Positions 27,299-36,175 of a stretch of DNA of 64,000 nt are shown piece after piece. The position numbers and the translations under genes are program-made. Each line of letters opens with the position of its first letter. Position 1 is the first letter of the stretch. This DNA comes from Aegicerativicinus sediminis (lineage in GTDB: Bacteria; Bacteroidota; Bacteroidia; Flavobacteriales; Flavobacteriaceae), in NCBI RefSeq assembly GCF_015476115.1, contig NZ_CP064295.1, positions 3,776,001-3,840,000 of the forward strand. The letters run 5' to 3'. Under the pieces are notes generated by a model. That model had not been told where the DNA came from. It ran no database searches and saw only the letters and a program-made list of their open reading frames with translations.

Positions 27299-28270
27299 AT
27301 GAAAAATGTCTCTATCATAATACCTCGCGGACACTTTAGTATGGTAAATCTTGAAGGCACCCATCATATGTTTTCATGGGTTAATGGATTCCTTCATGGT
27401 AAGGGAAAAAAACCTTTGTTCAAAATTCAAATGGTTGGTCTCGATAATGAAGCAACACAACAACATGGACTATATACTGTAAAGCCACAATTATTGATTG
27501 ACCAGGTTGAAAAACAAGATATTATTGTTTTACCAGCAATTCATGGAAAATTTGAAACTGTATTCAATCAAAATAAGGAACTTTTGCCATGGCTTAAAGA
27601 GCAATATAAAAAAGGCTCAGAAATTGTAACCATGTGTGTCGGTTCATTTGTATTGGCTGAAAGTGGTCTTTTGGATGGAAAGACTTGCTCTACACATTGG
27701 CAATATGCAAATGAGTTTAAAAATAGATATCCCAAGGTCCATTTAATGGATGACAAAATAATTACCGACGATCAAGGAATTTATACGAGCGGGGGCGCCT
27801 ATTCGTTTACAAACCTTCTCATTTATCTTATAGAAAAGTTTGCAGGTCGGGAAATCGCATTAATAGCATCTAAGGGATTTATGGTCGACATAGATCGTGA
27901 GAGCCAATCGCCTTTCATTATGTTTAAGGGTCAAAAATCTCATGAGGATTTGGAAATATTGAAAGCACAAAATTATATAGAAGCCCATTTTGAAGATAAA
28001 TTAACCGTTGATGAGCTTTGTGAAATGCTAAATATTTCAAGAAGAACCTTTGAAAGACGTTTCAAAAAGGCTACCTCCAATACAATCTTAGAATACATTC
28101 AAAGAGTAAAGATTGAAGCTGCGAAAAAAGATTTAGAACGCGGACAGAAAACCGTCAATGAAGTGATGTTCAACGTGGGATATTCAGACACTAAAGCTTT
28201 TAGGGAAACTTTCCGGAAAATTACGGGGATGACCCCAATTAGTTATCGAGAAAAATTTGCGATGGCTTAA
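27299..28270 (+). CDS. GlxA-family transcriptional regulator (DJ-1/PfpI plus AraC)
   Basis: A 323-residue two-domain regulator. Residues about 1-200 are a DJ-1/PfpI-like sensor with the nucleophile-elbow segment EIVTMCVGSFVLAESGLLDG. Residues about 220-320 are an AraC DNA-binding domain with two helix-turn-helix units (LTVDELCEMLNISRRTFERR, then VNEVMFNVGYSDTKAFRETF). Such proteins typically control nearby metabolic or detoxification genes in response to a small molecule. Likely targets are the divergent VOC genes or itself. Its stop overlaps the stop of the convergent cupin gene by 4 bp. Confidence 0.92.
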   Translation: MKNVSIIIPRGHFSMVNLEGTHHMFSWVNGFLHGKGKKPLFKIQMVGLDNEATQQHGLYTVKPQLLIDQVEKQDIIVLPAIHGKFETVFNQNKELLPWLKEQYKKGSEIVTMCVGSFVLAESGLLDGKTCSTHWQYANEFKNRYPKVHLMDDKIITDDQGIYTSGGAYSFTNLLIYLIEKFAGREIALIASKGFMVDIDRESQSPFIMFKGQKSHEDLEILKAQNYIEAHFEDKLTVDELCEMLNISRRTFERRFKKATSNTILEYIQRVKIEAAKKDLERGQKTVNEVMFNVGYSDTKAFRETFRKITGMTPISYREKFAMA

Positions 28271-28770
28271 TAGTCCACATCTTCCAATGTTTTTGCAATA
28301 CCTCTTGGTCTATAAATTTCATGGATTAGAAAAGAAACGTCGGTTTCGCCGATATTCACCGCATAATCACTTGCAGGTCCGCTCATAAATCCCGTGCCCT
28401 CTTTAAATTCCATTTCAACAGGATCACTACCATTAAAACTCAATTTTAAAGTCCCTCCTTTTAAAACATATACCGTATGGTCAGGGTGCTGATGTAAAGC
28501 CATAGAATCTCCAGGTTTTATTGTTGATGTGTACATTTGAACCAAAAGGGTATCAACGAATAATTGGTTTATAAAAGGTTTACCGACTGTAAGAGGATCT
28601 AATTCTTTTTTAAATTTAAAGGAATATGTTGTATCCACTAGCATGGGTACATTATTTCCTTCTTTGGTTTCAATTACCTCCTCAGTTTCCACTTTTTGCT
28701 GGCAATTAGTAAAATTGAGAACTAAACCAAAAAAGATTAAACTGACTAATGTAAATAGAGATCTTTTCAT
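28267..28770 (-). CDS. Cupin-domain lipoprotein
   Basis: A 167-residue protein with a lipoprotein signal peptide; C23 in NFTNC is the likely lipid site. The mature part holds one cupin barrel with the metal-site motif MALHQHPDHTVYVLKGGTLK (residues about 85-105) and a second strand group EFKEGTGFMSGPASDYAVN. It resembles proteins that sit in the periplasm or outer membrane and bind a small ligand or metal. The enzyme activity, if any, is unknown. Its stop overlaps that of the GlxA-type regulator, and its upstream region carries a degenerate TATCTTTTAG box. Confidence 0.82.
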   Translation of the reverse strand: MKRSLFTLVSLIFFGLVLNFTNCQQKVETEEVIETKEGNNVPMLVDTTYSFKFKKELDPLTVGKPFINQLFVDTLLVQMYTSTIKPGDSMALHQHPDHTVYVLKGGTLKLSFNGSDPVEMEFKEGTGFMSGPASDYAVNIGETDVSFLIHEIYRPRGIAKTLEDVDY

Positions 28771-29002
28771 TTTTTAAAGGTTGTTGGTTAGAACCTAAAA
28801 GATACTAAATTCTGAAATACAATAAGTTAGATATTATTTCTATTTCGTCAAATTGACATTTCCAAGTCAAATTGCATTCATTTAATGATCAATTTTTACT
28901 ATTCCAGCGGTAGCAAAATTTTATTTGAATTTTATTTTAGAACTTTAAAAAATGGAATATGAATTATTCATATTTTGGATCGTTAATTAATCCTTCATTA
29001 AA

Positions 29003-29746
29003 ATGCGTAAGTTTTTCTTTCTATTCTTTTTGCTAATAAGTTCATCATACTCTTTTGCACAAAAACAAGTATATGAGTTAAGAACCTATGAATTGGAATT
29101 TTTTAGATCTGGGGATGTATTACACAATTATTTAAAAGATGCCCTTATACCAGCATTAAATCGACAAGGTATCGACCCAATCGGCGCATTTGAAGAAACA
29201 AGTGAAAGTTTACCAAAAAAAATCTATGTTCTTATACCTTACAAGAATATCCAAACCTTTCTAGACAGTAAAGAGTTAATTGAAAAAGACCAGAAGTTTT
29301 TAGCTGATGCCAAAGAATATATAAATGCCAGTGAAACGATTATTCCTTTTAATAACTATACAACCAATCTAATTAAATCCTCCAAGGGGTTTCCTGAAAT
29401 TAAAGTCCCAAATGAAAATGCACAACTATTCGAATTAAGAATTTATAACAGTCATAATGAGGATGCCCTTCGGAGAAAAGTTAAAATGTTTGATGACAGT
29501 GAGTTTGGTATTTTTGTAGATGTAGACTTACCGATGGTGTTTTTCGGTTCTGATATTGCAGGCACACATATGCCCTCATTAACATATCTATTGGCGTTTA
29601 AAGACATCGATCACCATAAACAAGCTTGGTCTAAATTTGGTCAACACCCAGAATGGATAAGAATTACCAAATTAGAGGAATATGCAAATGCCATGAACGA
29701 CATCACTAGAGTGTTTTTAAAGCCTCTATCTTATTCTCAACTTTAA
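29003..29746 (+). CDS. Exported NIPSNAP-family protein
   Basis: A 247-residue exported protein with a signal peptide over residues 1-19 (SSYSFAQ). Two tandem NIPSNAP (ferredoxin-like dimeric alpha-beta barrel) domains are visible: KQVYELRTYELEFFRSGD near residue 22 and AQLFELRIYNSHNEDALR near residue 135. The second ends in the typical WSKFGQHPEWIRI segment. NIPSNAP proteins in Bacteroidota are often secreted and are of unknown function. It is convergent with the gamma-glutamyltransferase gene, with only 5 bp between stops. Confidence 0.87.
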   Translation: MRKFFFLFFLLISSSYSFAQKQVYELRTYELEFFRSGDVLHNYLKDALIPALNRQGIDPIGAFEETSESLPKKIYVLIPYKNIQTFLDSKELIEKDQKFLADAKEYINASETIIPFNNYTTNLIKSSKGFPEIKVPNENAQLFELRIYNSHNEDALRRKVKMFDDSEFGIFVDVDLPMVFFGSDIAGTHMPSLTYLLAFKDIDHHKQAWSKFGQHPEWIRITKLEEYANAMNDITRVFLKPLSYSQL

Positions 29747-29751
29747 TCTGG

Positions 29752-31446
29752 TTAGAACCCAATAGCACCTCCATTAACGCTAGAAACATCAGAAGCTCCA
29801 AAATAGGCTTGTAATTCCTCGCTATAAAGAATGCCCATCAATTCTCCCAGATTACTTCGAGAATTAAGAGTATGACCCATTTCTTCTAAAATTTTTCGGG
29901 TATCAGGTGACATCAAATCCTTCTCATACATAATTACATCCGGCATCCATTGATGATGAATCTTCATAACATTAATTGCATCCTCAATAGGCATTTTATA
30001 ACCAATTGCACCAACAATGGTTTGGAATACAGTATTAATAATGGTCCTTCCCCCAGGTGTACCGATAACCATAAAAGGCTTGTCATCTTTGGTAAGTATC
30101 GTCGGTGTCATACTAGACAACATACGTTTATTAGGAGCAATTACATTTGGCTGTGTTCCTATCATCCAACCTGAAGTCACACCAGGTTTAGGATTGAAAT
30201 CTCCCATTTCATTGTTGAATATGAAACCTAATTTTGGGGACCCTAATTTTGAGCCATACCCCTGCTCAAGAGTATAAGTTAAACTAACTGCATTTCCTTG
30301 CTTATCAACCACCGATAAATGTGTGGTTTGTTCACTCTCATATGCTTGAGCAAAATTAATTGAATCGCTAACTGAAGCTCTCTCTAGATCAATACTATCA
30401 AATAACGCTTTGGCGTAATCCTTTGAAATTAATTTTTCAATTGGCATGTCTGGATTCAAATCTGGATCTCCCAAATATTCAGCTCTATTAGCATAAGCTC
30501 GTCTCATTACCTCAGCCATAATATGAACATATTCATGAGAATTAAACTCAATGGAATTTAAATCTGCCTGTTCTATCATGTTAAGCATTTGAACAAGAGT
30601 TATACCACCAGAAGATGGTGGCGGCATAGAATATACCTTGAAGCCCTTATAATAACCTTCAATCGGTTTACGCTCTATAGCCTCATAGTTCAACAAATCC
30701 TCCTCAGTAATAAGCCCCCCATTAGCAGCCATAAAAGCCGCTATTTCTTTTGCTACCGTCCCCTTATAAAATCCATCTTTGCCTTTATCCCTAATATATT
30801 TTAGGGTTCTGGCCAATTCTGGTTGAGTCCAAATATCGTGGGGTTCCACCAAATTTCCGTTGGCATCATCGAAATAGTGTTTAATAAACAAAAACTTAGA
30901 ATCTTCAAAATCATCAGAATCCTTGAGGTAATTACCATAACTATAGATGTTCCATGGCATAGGAAATCCTTTTTTGGCAAGATCAATAGCAGGTTGTACT
31001 AATTTCTTCCAAGGAAGTTTACCGTATTTCTGATGGGCTAGATATAAACCCGCTACTGTTCCCGGAGTTCCGACAGCTGCTAAGGTCGTTCTATAATTTT
31101 CCAGCAAATCACCATCTTTATTTGTAAACATATCGACCCTTGCAGCTGCAGGTGCCTTTTCCCTAAAATCTATCGTTGTAGCCAATCCATTTTGCTGCTT
31201 ATAAACAATAAAACCACCTCCACCAATATTTCCTGCAGTTGGATGAGTAACCGCTAAGGCAAATGCCGTTGCAATGCTGGCATCAATTGCGTTACCTCCC
31301 TTTTTCAGAATCTCTACTCCAACTTCAGAGGCAATTTGATTTGAACTTACAACCATCCCATTCTTACCATAATTTTGGGCATATGTAATAATAAACCCAT
31401 GTAGAAACAATAAAAGAAAACCAAGGAACCTGTTATTTAAATACAT
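29752..31446 (-). CDS. ggt: Gamma-glutamyltransferase
   Basis: A 564-residue exported N-terminal-nucleophile hydrolase that cleaves gamma-glutamyl bonds (glutathione and related peptides) in the periplasm. The signal peptide is residues 1-23. Autoprocessing should occur before T374 in EQTTHLSVVDKQGN, giving the large and small subunits. Other hallmarks are GNAIDASIATAFALAVTHP, GNIGGGGFIV, PPSSGGITLVQMLNM, SSMTPTI and VIGTPGGRTIINTV, the glutamate-binding and oxyanion segments. Length and domain order are normal. It is monocistronic; a GGT has no special link to its neighbours here. Confidence 0.94.
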   Translation of the reverse strand: MYLNNRFLGFLLLFLHGFIITYAQNYGKNGMVVSSNQIASEVGVEILKKGGNAIDASIATAFALAVTHPTAGNIGGGGFIVYKQQNGLATTIDFREKAPAAARVDMFTNKDGDLLENYRTTLAAVGTPGTVAGLYLAHQKYGKLPWKKLVQPAIDLAKKGFPMPWNIYSYGNYLKDSDDFEDSKFLFIKHYFDDANGNLVEPHDIWTQPELARTLKYIRDKGKDGFYKGTVAKEIAAFMAANGGLITEEDLLNYEAIERKPIEGYYKGFKVYSMPPPSSGGITLVQMLNMIEQADLNSIEFNSHEYVHIMAEVMRRAYANRAEYLGDPDLNPDMPIEKLISKDYAKALFDSIDLERASVSDSINFAQAYESEQTTHLSVVDKQGNAVSLTYTLEQGYGSKLGSPKLGFIFNNEMGDFNPKPGVTSGWMIGTQPNVIAPNKRMLSSMTPTILTKDDKPFMVIGTPGGRTIINTVFQTIVGAIGYKMPIEDAINVMKIHHQWMPDVIMYEKDLMSPDTRKILEEMGHTLNSRSNLGELMGILYSEELQAYFGASDVSSVNGGAIGF

Positions 31447-31534
31447 ATAACCAAAAAAAGTATTAGAGGAAAACTTCTTAAAACATTAATCGCTCTTATT
31501 GAACGACTAACAGGCAAATAAATAAATTTTAAAT

Positions 31535-31930
31535 TCAATTAGTTATTAATTTATATATATGATATGCCAATATTGTCCATATCACTACAATAACCAAAGC
31601 AAATCGCCAATTCTTTTTAAGACTGATCTTCCTAATCTCAGCTTGTTCCCGGCAATAAGCCATAACTTCTTTAGGAACTAACCTTGTAATAAGAGAAATT
31701 AGTAAGGGAATAATAATTAGGTCATCAAGTAGTCCCAGAATTGGAATAAAATCAGGAATTAAATCAATTGGACTTAAAGCATAACCCAAGGTAATTATTA
31801 TAAGCACCTTAACATACCATGGAACTAGGTTTTCAGTTAAAGCTATGTCTAGAGCCTTTAATTCTTGCTTAAGTCGTTTGGCCCAAGCTTTCAACTTTTT
31901 AATAACTGTGGGCTTTTTTTCCGCTTCCAA
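31535..31930 (-). CDS. YkvA family (DUF1232) membrane protein
   Basis: A 131-residue protein with the DUF1232 core LGYALSPIDLIPDFIPILG (about residues 52-70), whose S-P-x-D-L-I-P-D sequence is diagnostic. A second hydrophobic segment (ALVIVVIWTILAYHIYKLI) ends the protein, so it is likely a small integral membrane protein. The function of YkvA proteins is unknown. A promoter with TTG-20 bp-TATCTTTC lies upstream and partly overlaps the stop of the methyltransferase-like gene. Confidence 0.86.
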   Translation of the reverse strand: MEAEKKPTVIKKLKAWAKRLKQELKALDIALTENLVPWYVKVLIIITLGYALSPIDLIPDFIPILGLLDDLIIIPLLISLITRLVPKEVMAYCREQAEIRKISLKKNWRFALVIVVIWTILAYHIYKLITN

Positions 31931-31949
31931 TTAGTTTACAAAATGTGGG

Positions 31950-31980
31950 GAAAGATACAAGAGTAAAACCTATAATTCAA
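31950..31980 (-). promoter_or_regulatory. Candidate Bacteroidota promoter for the YkvA gene
   Basis: On the minus strand TTG, 20 bp, then TATCTTTC (one mismatch to TAnnTTTG), 19 bp before the ATG at 31930. It overlaps the last codons of the upstream methyltransferase-like gene. Confidence 0.6.
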
Positions 31981-33238
31981 TAGCAATATGATTGACTTCA
32001 TTTACCCTGGCTTTTATGCCACTTAGCTGCAATACCTTAACTACTTTTTGGACGAATCCCGCTTCGATTAATTCATCATGCATTGCTCTAATTTTAGACC
32101 ATAATTCTATAGGAGACAACGTATGATCGATATCTCCATAGTATCCTTGAGAATCGCGTGGACAAAGTTTATTGCGTGCCCGTTGAGAATCATGAAAAGC
32201 ATTGAATTCATCCATAAACTCTTCATTACTACGGATAATTTTAATGTATTTGACCAAATCTAGTTTTTGCCAATCATCTCCAAAATTGGTATACCATGTA
32301 ACAATTGCAAAAGGACTTATGCAATCTATACTAAATGAAAATTCCTTTTTCCTGAGCTCGCCACTCTCTTTTTGAAATAGATGATAATAGCATTCGGTTG
32401 AATGAGCCCAATCACCACCTACCATAACAATGCCGCCTTCTACAGTTTTCTGTGAAAACCAATTGAGAGCCTTATCTTGAAAATTATTATCAAAATAATA
32501 CATTACGTTAAAGCAGCGAATAACATCTTTTTCCTCAATTTCAATCTCACCAATTCCTCCATTTTTGAATGATAGAAATTCAGTTTCGTAACTTTTTATC
32601 GGATCAATTTCCAACCTTGGAAATCCTTCTGTTTTAGGATTTATTAGGAATTCATTTAAAAGTTGTTCAAACCGCTTCTTTGTAGCGGAAACATCACTTA
32701 AAAGTGAGTTCCAATTATCGATTGACGGAATTGCAGGTTGAAAATAGACTATTGATTTAGTATCATCAAAAGTGGCATAATTTCCATCTTCATCATATAC
32801 AAGGTAGGCTGGAAGAGACGGATCAGCCCCAACAACTTTCCAATTTTTTAAATAATTTGAAACCTCAATAGTGGTAAATGGCGGAAAACCACAACCAATA
32901 TCCAACATGGTTTTTCCATTACTTTTTAAATATGGATTATTGCCTATATAGGTGTCTATTATTGCATGCCTACCTTGCACTGTTATTGGAGGGATTTTTC
33001 CTCCCCATCCACCTGGCAAAATTCTGGCGAGAAGCGTGCCCATAACATCCGCATGAAATAACGATAAATCCTTAGCAGGTATACCACTTAGTCTAACAAA
33101 ATTGAACATGCGCTCTACAAACGAAAATACGTCTGGTCTATCAACGGGTAGCTGCTGTAATCTGGTCAGGAAATTAGTTGATAATTCGCCATTGAAGTAT
33201 TTTCTATTAAGATCTTTTAAAAAATTTATTCTATCCAT
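31970..33238 (-). CDS. SAM-dependent methyltransferase-like protein
   Basis: A 422-residue cytoplasmic protein. Residues about 105-140 (GKTMLDIGCGFPPFT ... WKVVGADPSLPAYLVY) form a class I methyltransferase motif I with the acidic D-x-G-x-G loop and a downstream acidic strand end. Around residues 260-280, EGGIVMVGGDWAH could be the later beta-strand region. An extra amino-terminal domain (HADVMGTLLARILPGGWGG) and a long middle insertion set it apart from common families. I cannot name the substrate; it may modify a small molecule. The gene stands alone between unrelated neighbours. Confidence 0.68.
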   Translation of the reverse strand: MDRINFLKDLNRKYFNGELSTNFLTRLQQLPVDRPDVFSFVERMFNFVRLSGIPAKDLSLFHADVMGTLLARILPGGWGGKIPPITVQGRHAIIDTYIGNNPYLKSNGKTMLDIGCGFPPFTTIEVSNYLKNWKVVGADPSLPAYLVYDEDGNYATFDDTKSIVYFQPAIPSIDNWNSLLSDVSATKKRFEQLLNEFLINPKTEGFPRLEIDPIKSYETEFLSFKNGGIGEIEIEEKDVIRCFNVMYYFDNNFQDKALNWFSQKTVEGGIVMVGGDWAHSTECYYHLFQKESGELRKKEFSFSIDCISPFAIVTWYTNFGDDWQKLDLVKYIKIIRSNEEFMDEFNAFHDSQRARNKLCPRDSQGYYGDIDHTLSPIELWSKIRAMHDELIEAGFVQKVVKVLQLSGIKARVNEVNHIAIEL

Positions 33239-33317
33239 TTATAACAATAATTAAAACTTCTTATTCATTATGATTTTTAATACCAATTGTCGTTAAATGG
33301 GGCAGGTTTATTCACAT

Positions 33318-34868
33318 CTAAAACCTCAAATTTGGCTGCCAACCTTGCAGCACAAATGAAGGCTTCGAATAATTCTCAATTAATTCTTTATCACTCTCTG
33401 GTGTAAGTTGGCGAGAAAAATCAGCTCTTTGCGATGTATCGACCGGTACTCCGTCATCAAGATTTATACTGTTATATTCCCAATAATGAATATTTGTTTT
33501 ATCACCTCCAACTACACCCCATCCTTTCGGAACAATATTTTTTAATTTACAATTAATTAATACAGCCTCGCTAAATGGATACGAATAAATTCCTTTATTA
33601 GTAGGAGCCCTTGCCAGTTCACTTCCTTGCTCACGTGTACCGGTAAAGCTACAATTTACAAATACATTTCCATGGTTGGCATCCGTATTTCTAATCCACA
33701 TAAATGGACCCGGCGAAATAAAATCACAATTCTTAAAAAATGCTGGTCCGCGACCTAGTATCATATCGCCTCCTCCATCAATACTTACATCCTGAAAATA
33801 AGCAGTTCCGTTTGTTTGCAAAGCATCCCCATCACCAACGATATGAACATTCTTTACAACATTCTTACTTCCATTAATCAATAACCCCTCAGCCTGACCC
33901 TTAAGCAAGTTTTTAATGGTTAGATTGTATAGTTGAATATTAGCGCAATTATCCATAGCAAATGCAGCCCTACGAGATGGAAAAGTTCCTGGCCATTCGT
34001 TTGTTTTTACATTCCAAGGATGGGGATTAAATACTTCGTTATTGGCATATTGAATAATTACATTCTCCTTTTCTTCCCCTTTAATGATAATATTGGACTT
34101 ATTTCTAAAATAAATTAGCTCTTCATATACGCCATTTTTAATCTCAATTTCGATTGTATCATTATGAAAACTTGGGATGTAATCTAAAGCTCCTTGTACA
34201 GTATTAAAATCACCGTTGCCTGTACCGTCGACGACTAATTTATTAGTAGCTAGATTAGGACCAGTTTCACGGGTTGTAAACTGCCAGGTTTCCTTATCAT
34301 AAATTCCTTTGAAACTCCCATCTTCAGTAGATAAAACAGTACTATCCATCAATACATAATATGTTTTACCGTAATCCAACAAATTATGATGCAAATAAAT
34401 CGTAGCGGTCTGGTCTTTTACAATAATGGGGTAAAAGTGAAAAGCATCAGTAAATCCTCCTATGATAGTTAACTGATAATTCTTTTTGTTTGGAAGGGCT
34501 ACTCCTGACGGGGTTCCTGGTAACGTGTTTGCATTTGTAAACCTACCCTCCACATAGGTATATGGTATTGGCGTATAATCAGCCTCCGGGTTGACATTTG
34601 GCTCGGTCGGCCCAGCAGGTATACTCATATCAATAAGATCCACCAGAGAATCCGTATCCTTATCAAACACCTGAATTTTTCCAGAATTCCCAAGGACCGG
34701 TTGAGTTTTAAATGTCAATTTCAAATGAGTGTCAGGACTAATGTCTGTGGCATTTATTTTGGGAAAGCTTTCAATAATGGCTAAGTCTTCATTTGAATTA
34801 CAAGAAAGAATCAAACAGCTTATTAACAGAATATATATTGAAAATGGATTTTGATTTTTAATCTTCAT
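33318..34868 (-). CDS. Pectinesterase-like (CE8-type) lipoprotein
   Basis: A 516-residue lipoprotein with signal peptide LILSC (lipidation at C23). An amino-terminal Ig-like domain (residues about 30-200; FPKINATDISPDTHLKLTF, WQFTTRETG) leads into a right-handed beta-helix that opens KLVVDGTGNGDFNTVQGAL, a pectin methylesterase start. The usual catalytic aspartates align with GDALQTNG and GGGDMILGRG. The arginine region is changed (ARAPTNKG instead of the classic GRPW segment), so the substrate may differ from pectin. It is probably outer-membrane anchored and acts on extracellular polysaccharide. No polysaccharide-utilisation locus surrounds it. Confidence 0.83.
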   Translation of the reverse strand: MKIKNQNPFSIYILLISCLILSCNSNEDLAIIESFPKINATDISPDTHLKLTFKTQPVLGNSGKIQVFDKDTDSLVDLIDMSIPAGPTEPNVNPEADYTPIPYTYVEGRFTNANTLPGTPSGVALPNKKNYQLTIIGGFTDAFHFYPIIVKDQTATIYLHHNLLDYGKTYYVLMDSTVLSTEDGSFKGIYDKETWQFTTRETGPNLATNKLVVDGTGNGDFNTVQGALDYIPSFHNDTIEIEIKNGVYEELIYFRNKSNIIIKGEEKENVIIQYANNEVFNPHPWNVKTNEWPGTFPSRRAAFAMDNCANIQLYNLTIKNLLKGQAEGLLINGSKNVVKNVHIVGDGDALQTNGTAYFQDVSIDGGGDMILGRGPAFFKNCDFISPGPFMWIRNTDANHGNVFVNCSFTGTREQGSELARAPTNKGIYSYPFSEAVLINCKLKNIVPKGWGVVGGDKTNIHYWEYNSINLDDGVPVDTSQRADFSRQLTPESDKELIENYSKPSFVLQGWQPNLRF

Positions 34869-34939
34869 ATTTAAGGCTTGTAGCTTTTATCTTTTTGAAT
34901 AACAGGTGATTTAATTTAAAATTTTTTATTTATTTCATT

Positions 34940-35557
34940 CTAAAATTTATTTGTAAATCCTTTCATCAAAAGCCAAACTGCTAAAGACATTTCACCGACA
35001 ATACTTGGTATTGCAACTAAGGCTAAAAATATGGATCCATATTCGGTATAGTTCGGCAATAGAAAATGCGCAACCGTATCCAATATATACATAGCACCAG
35101 CCAATATTAGAAACAGGCTAATCAATTTAGGTTTTTTCAAAATGACTCCTAGAAGTATTAAATGAATTCCAAAAAAGAAAAGACCAATTAACCATATGGC
35201 ATTGAATATTTCCAATTGATTGATGATTTGCGATTCATTAATTGCCTCTAATATAAAAGGCAAGGAAAATATAGCCACACCCATTATTGCCGCATGCATC
35301 ACCCGAAACAATGTACTTAAGACATTTAGGAAGTGACCTTTGAATAATTCGTAAAAGGCCCAAGCAACAACAACATCGAACACAACGGTAATCAAAAATG
35401 CCAATATTCCAAATCGGACAATCATAGGGCTATTTTGAACGGTAGAAAGTGGAGCTTCCACTAAGGATTCAATAACAAAAAAATTTGCAAAAATCGCTGA
35501 GAAAAAGATTATTAGATAGCTAATACCAGCTATAATCGAGAGTTTTCGTGCCTCCAT
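34940..35557 (-). CDS. DUF4386 family membrane protein
   Basis: A 205-residue integral membrane protein with about six hydrophobic helices and few charged loops. The start RKLSIIAGISYLIIFFSAIF and the segments GVAIFSLPFILEAI and WLIGLFFFGIHLILLGVIL match DUF4386, a family of unknown function. The carboxy end PSIVGEMSLAVWLLMKG is also typical. It is followed by a DHFR-like gene upstream with only 6 bp between (that gene's stop is at 35564), so the two are probably co-transcribed. Confidence 0.85.
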   Translation of the reverse strand: MEARKLSIIAGISYLIIFFSAIFANFFVIESLVEAPLSTVQNSPMIVRFGILAFLITVVFDVVVAWAFYELFKGHFLNVLSTLFRVMHAAIMGVAIFSLPFILEAINESQIINQLEIFNAIWLIGLFFFGIHLILLGVILKKPKLISLFLILAGAMYILDTVAHFLLPNYTEYGSIFLALVAIPSIVGEMSLAVWLLMKGFTNKF

Positions 35558-35563
35558 TTAATT

Positions 35564-36163
35564 TTAAGTTTCAGTGGTATTTGAAGGTTCTATTAAATTA
35601 TCAGACTTTGTATAATGCGCAATAATCACACCAGTTGTCGTTATAAGATGGGTTTTCAAACTGAAGTTTGTTGGAACAGAACCATTATCAAATAGCCTCT
35701 TCCCTTTTCCTAAAATTACTGGATGTATTTTTAGTCGGATTTCATCGACCAGATTGTGTTCAAATAATGTCTGCACCAATTTGCTGCTTCCCCAGGTTTG
35801 AATATCCATGCCTTCTGAATTCTTAAGATTCTTTATGGTATCGACACTTTTTAAAAATATAGTATTATTCCAATCAGAATGAGATCTTGTACTGGAAACA
35901 ACATATTTATTGCCTTCATTTATACTAGGCCAAAACTCAGTATTGTTAGGCCAATAATTCTCCCATATTTCAAAGGTTTTACGGCCTAAAAGATATTCGG
36001 CAGGCTGCAATTCTTCACGAACTACTTCTCCATAAATCTTATCACCAAATGGCCTCGTCCAACCACCAAAATTAAATCCACCGGATGGGTCCTCATCGGG
36101 TCCACCTGGAGCCTGCATAACTCCGTCAATTGAAATCATTGATAAAACTGTTATTTTTCTCAT
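35564..36163 (-). CDS. Dihydrofolate reductase-family (RibD C-terminal-like) protein
   Basis: A 199-residue protein of the RibD_C/dihydrofolate-reductase-like fold. It starts RKITVLSMISIDGVMQAPGG and holds YLLGRKTFEIWENYW, then IQTWGSSKLVQTLFEHNLVD and a closing strand pair with HPVILGKGKRLF. These are the NADPH-binding and core segments of the YyaP/YwjB group, which are not true folate-pathway DHFRs and whose substrate is unknown. Gene order with DUF4386 (6 bp apart) is found on its own here, which makes a shared transcript likely. Confidence 0.86.
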   Translation of the reverse strand: MRKITVLSMISIDGVMQAPGGPDEDPSGGFNFGGWTRPFGDKIYGEVVREELQPAEYLLGRKTFEIWENYWPNNTEFWPSINEGNKYVVSSTRSHSDWNNTIFLKSVDTIKNLKNSEGMDIQTWGSSKLVQTLFEHNLVDEIRLKIHPVILGKGKRLFDNGSVPTNFSLKTHLITTTGVIIAHYTKSDNLIEPSNTTET

Positions 36164-36175
36164 TGCTACAACAGA

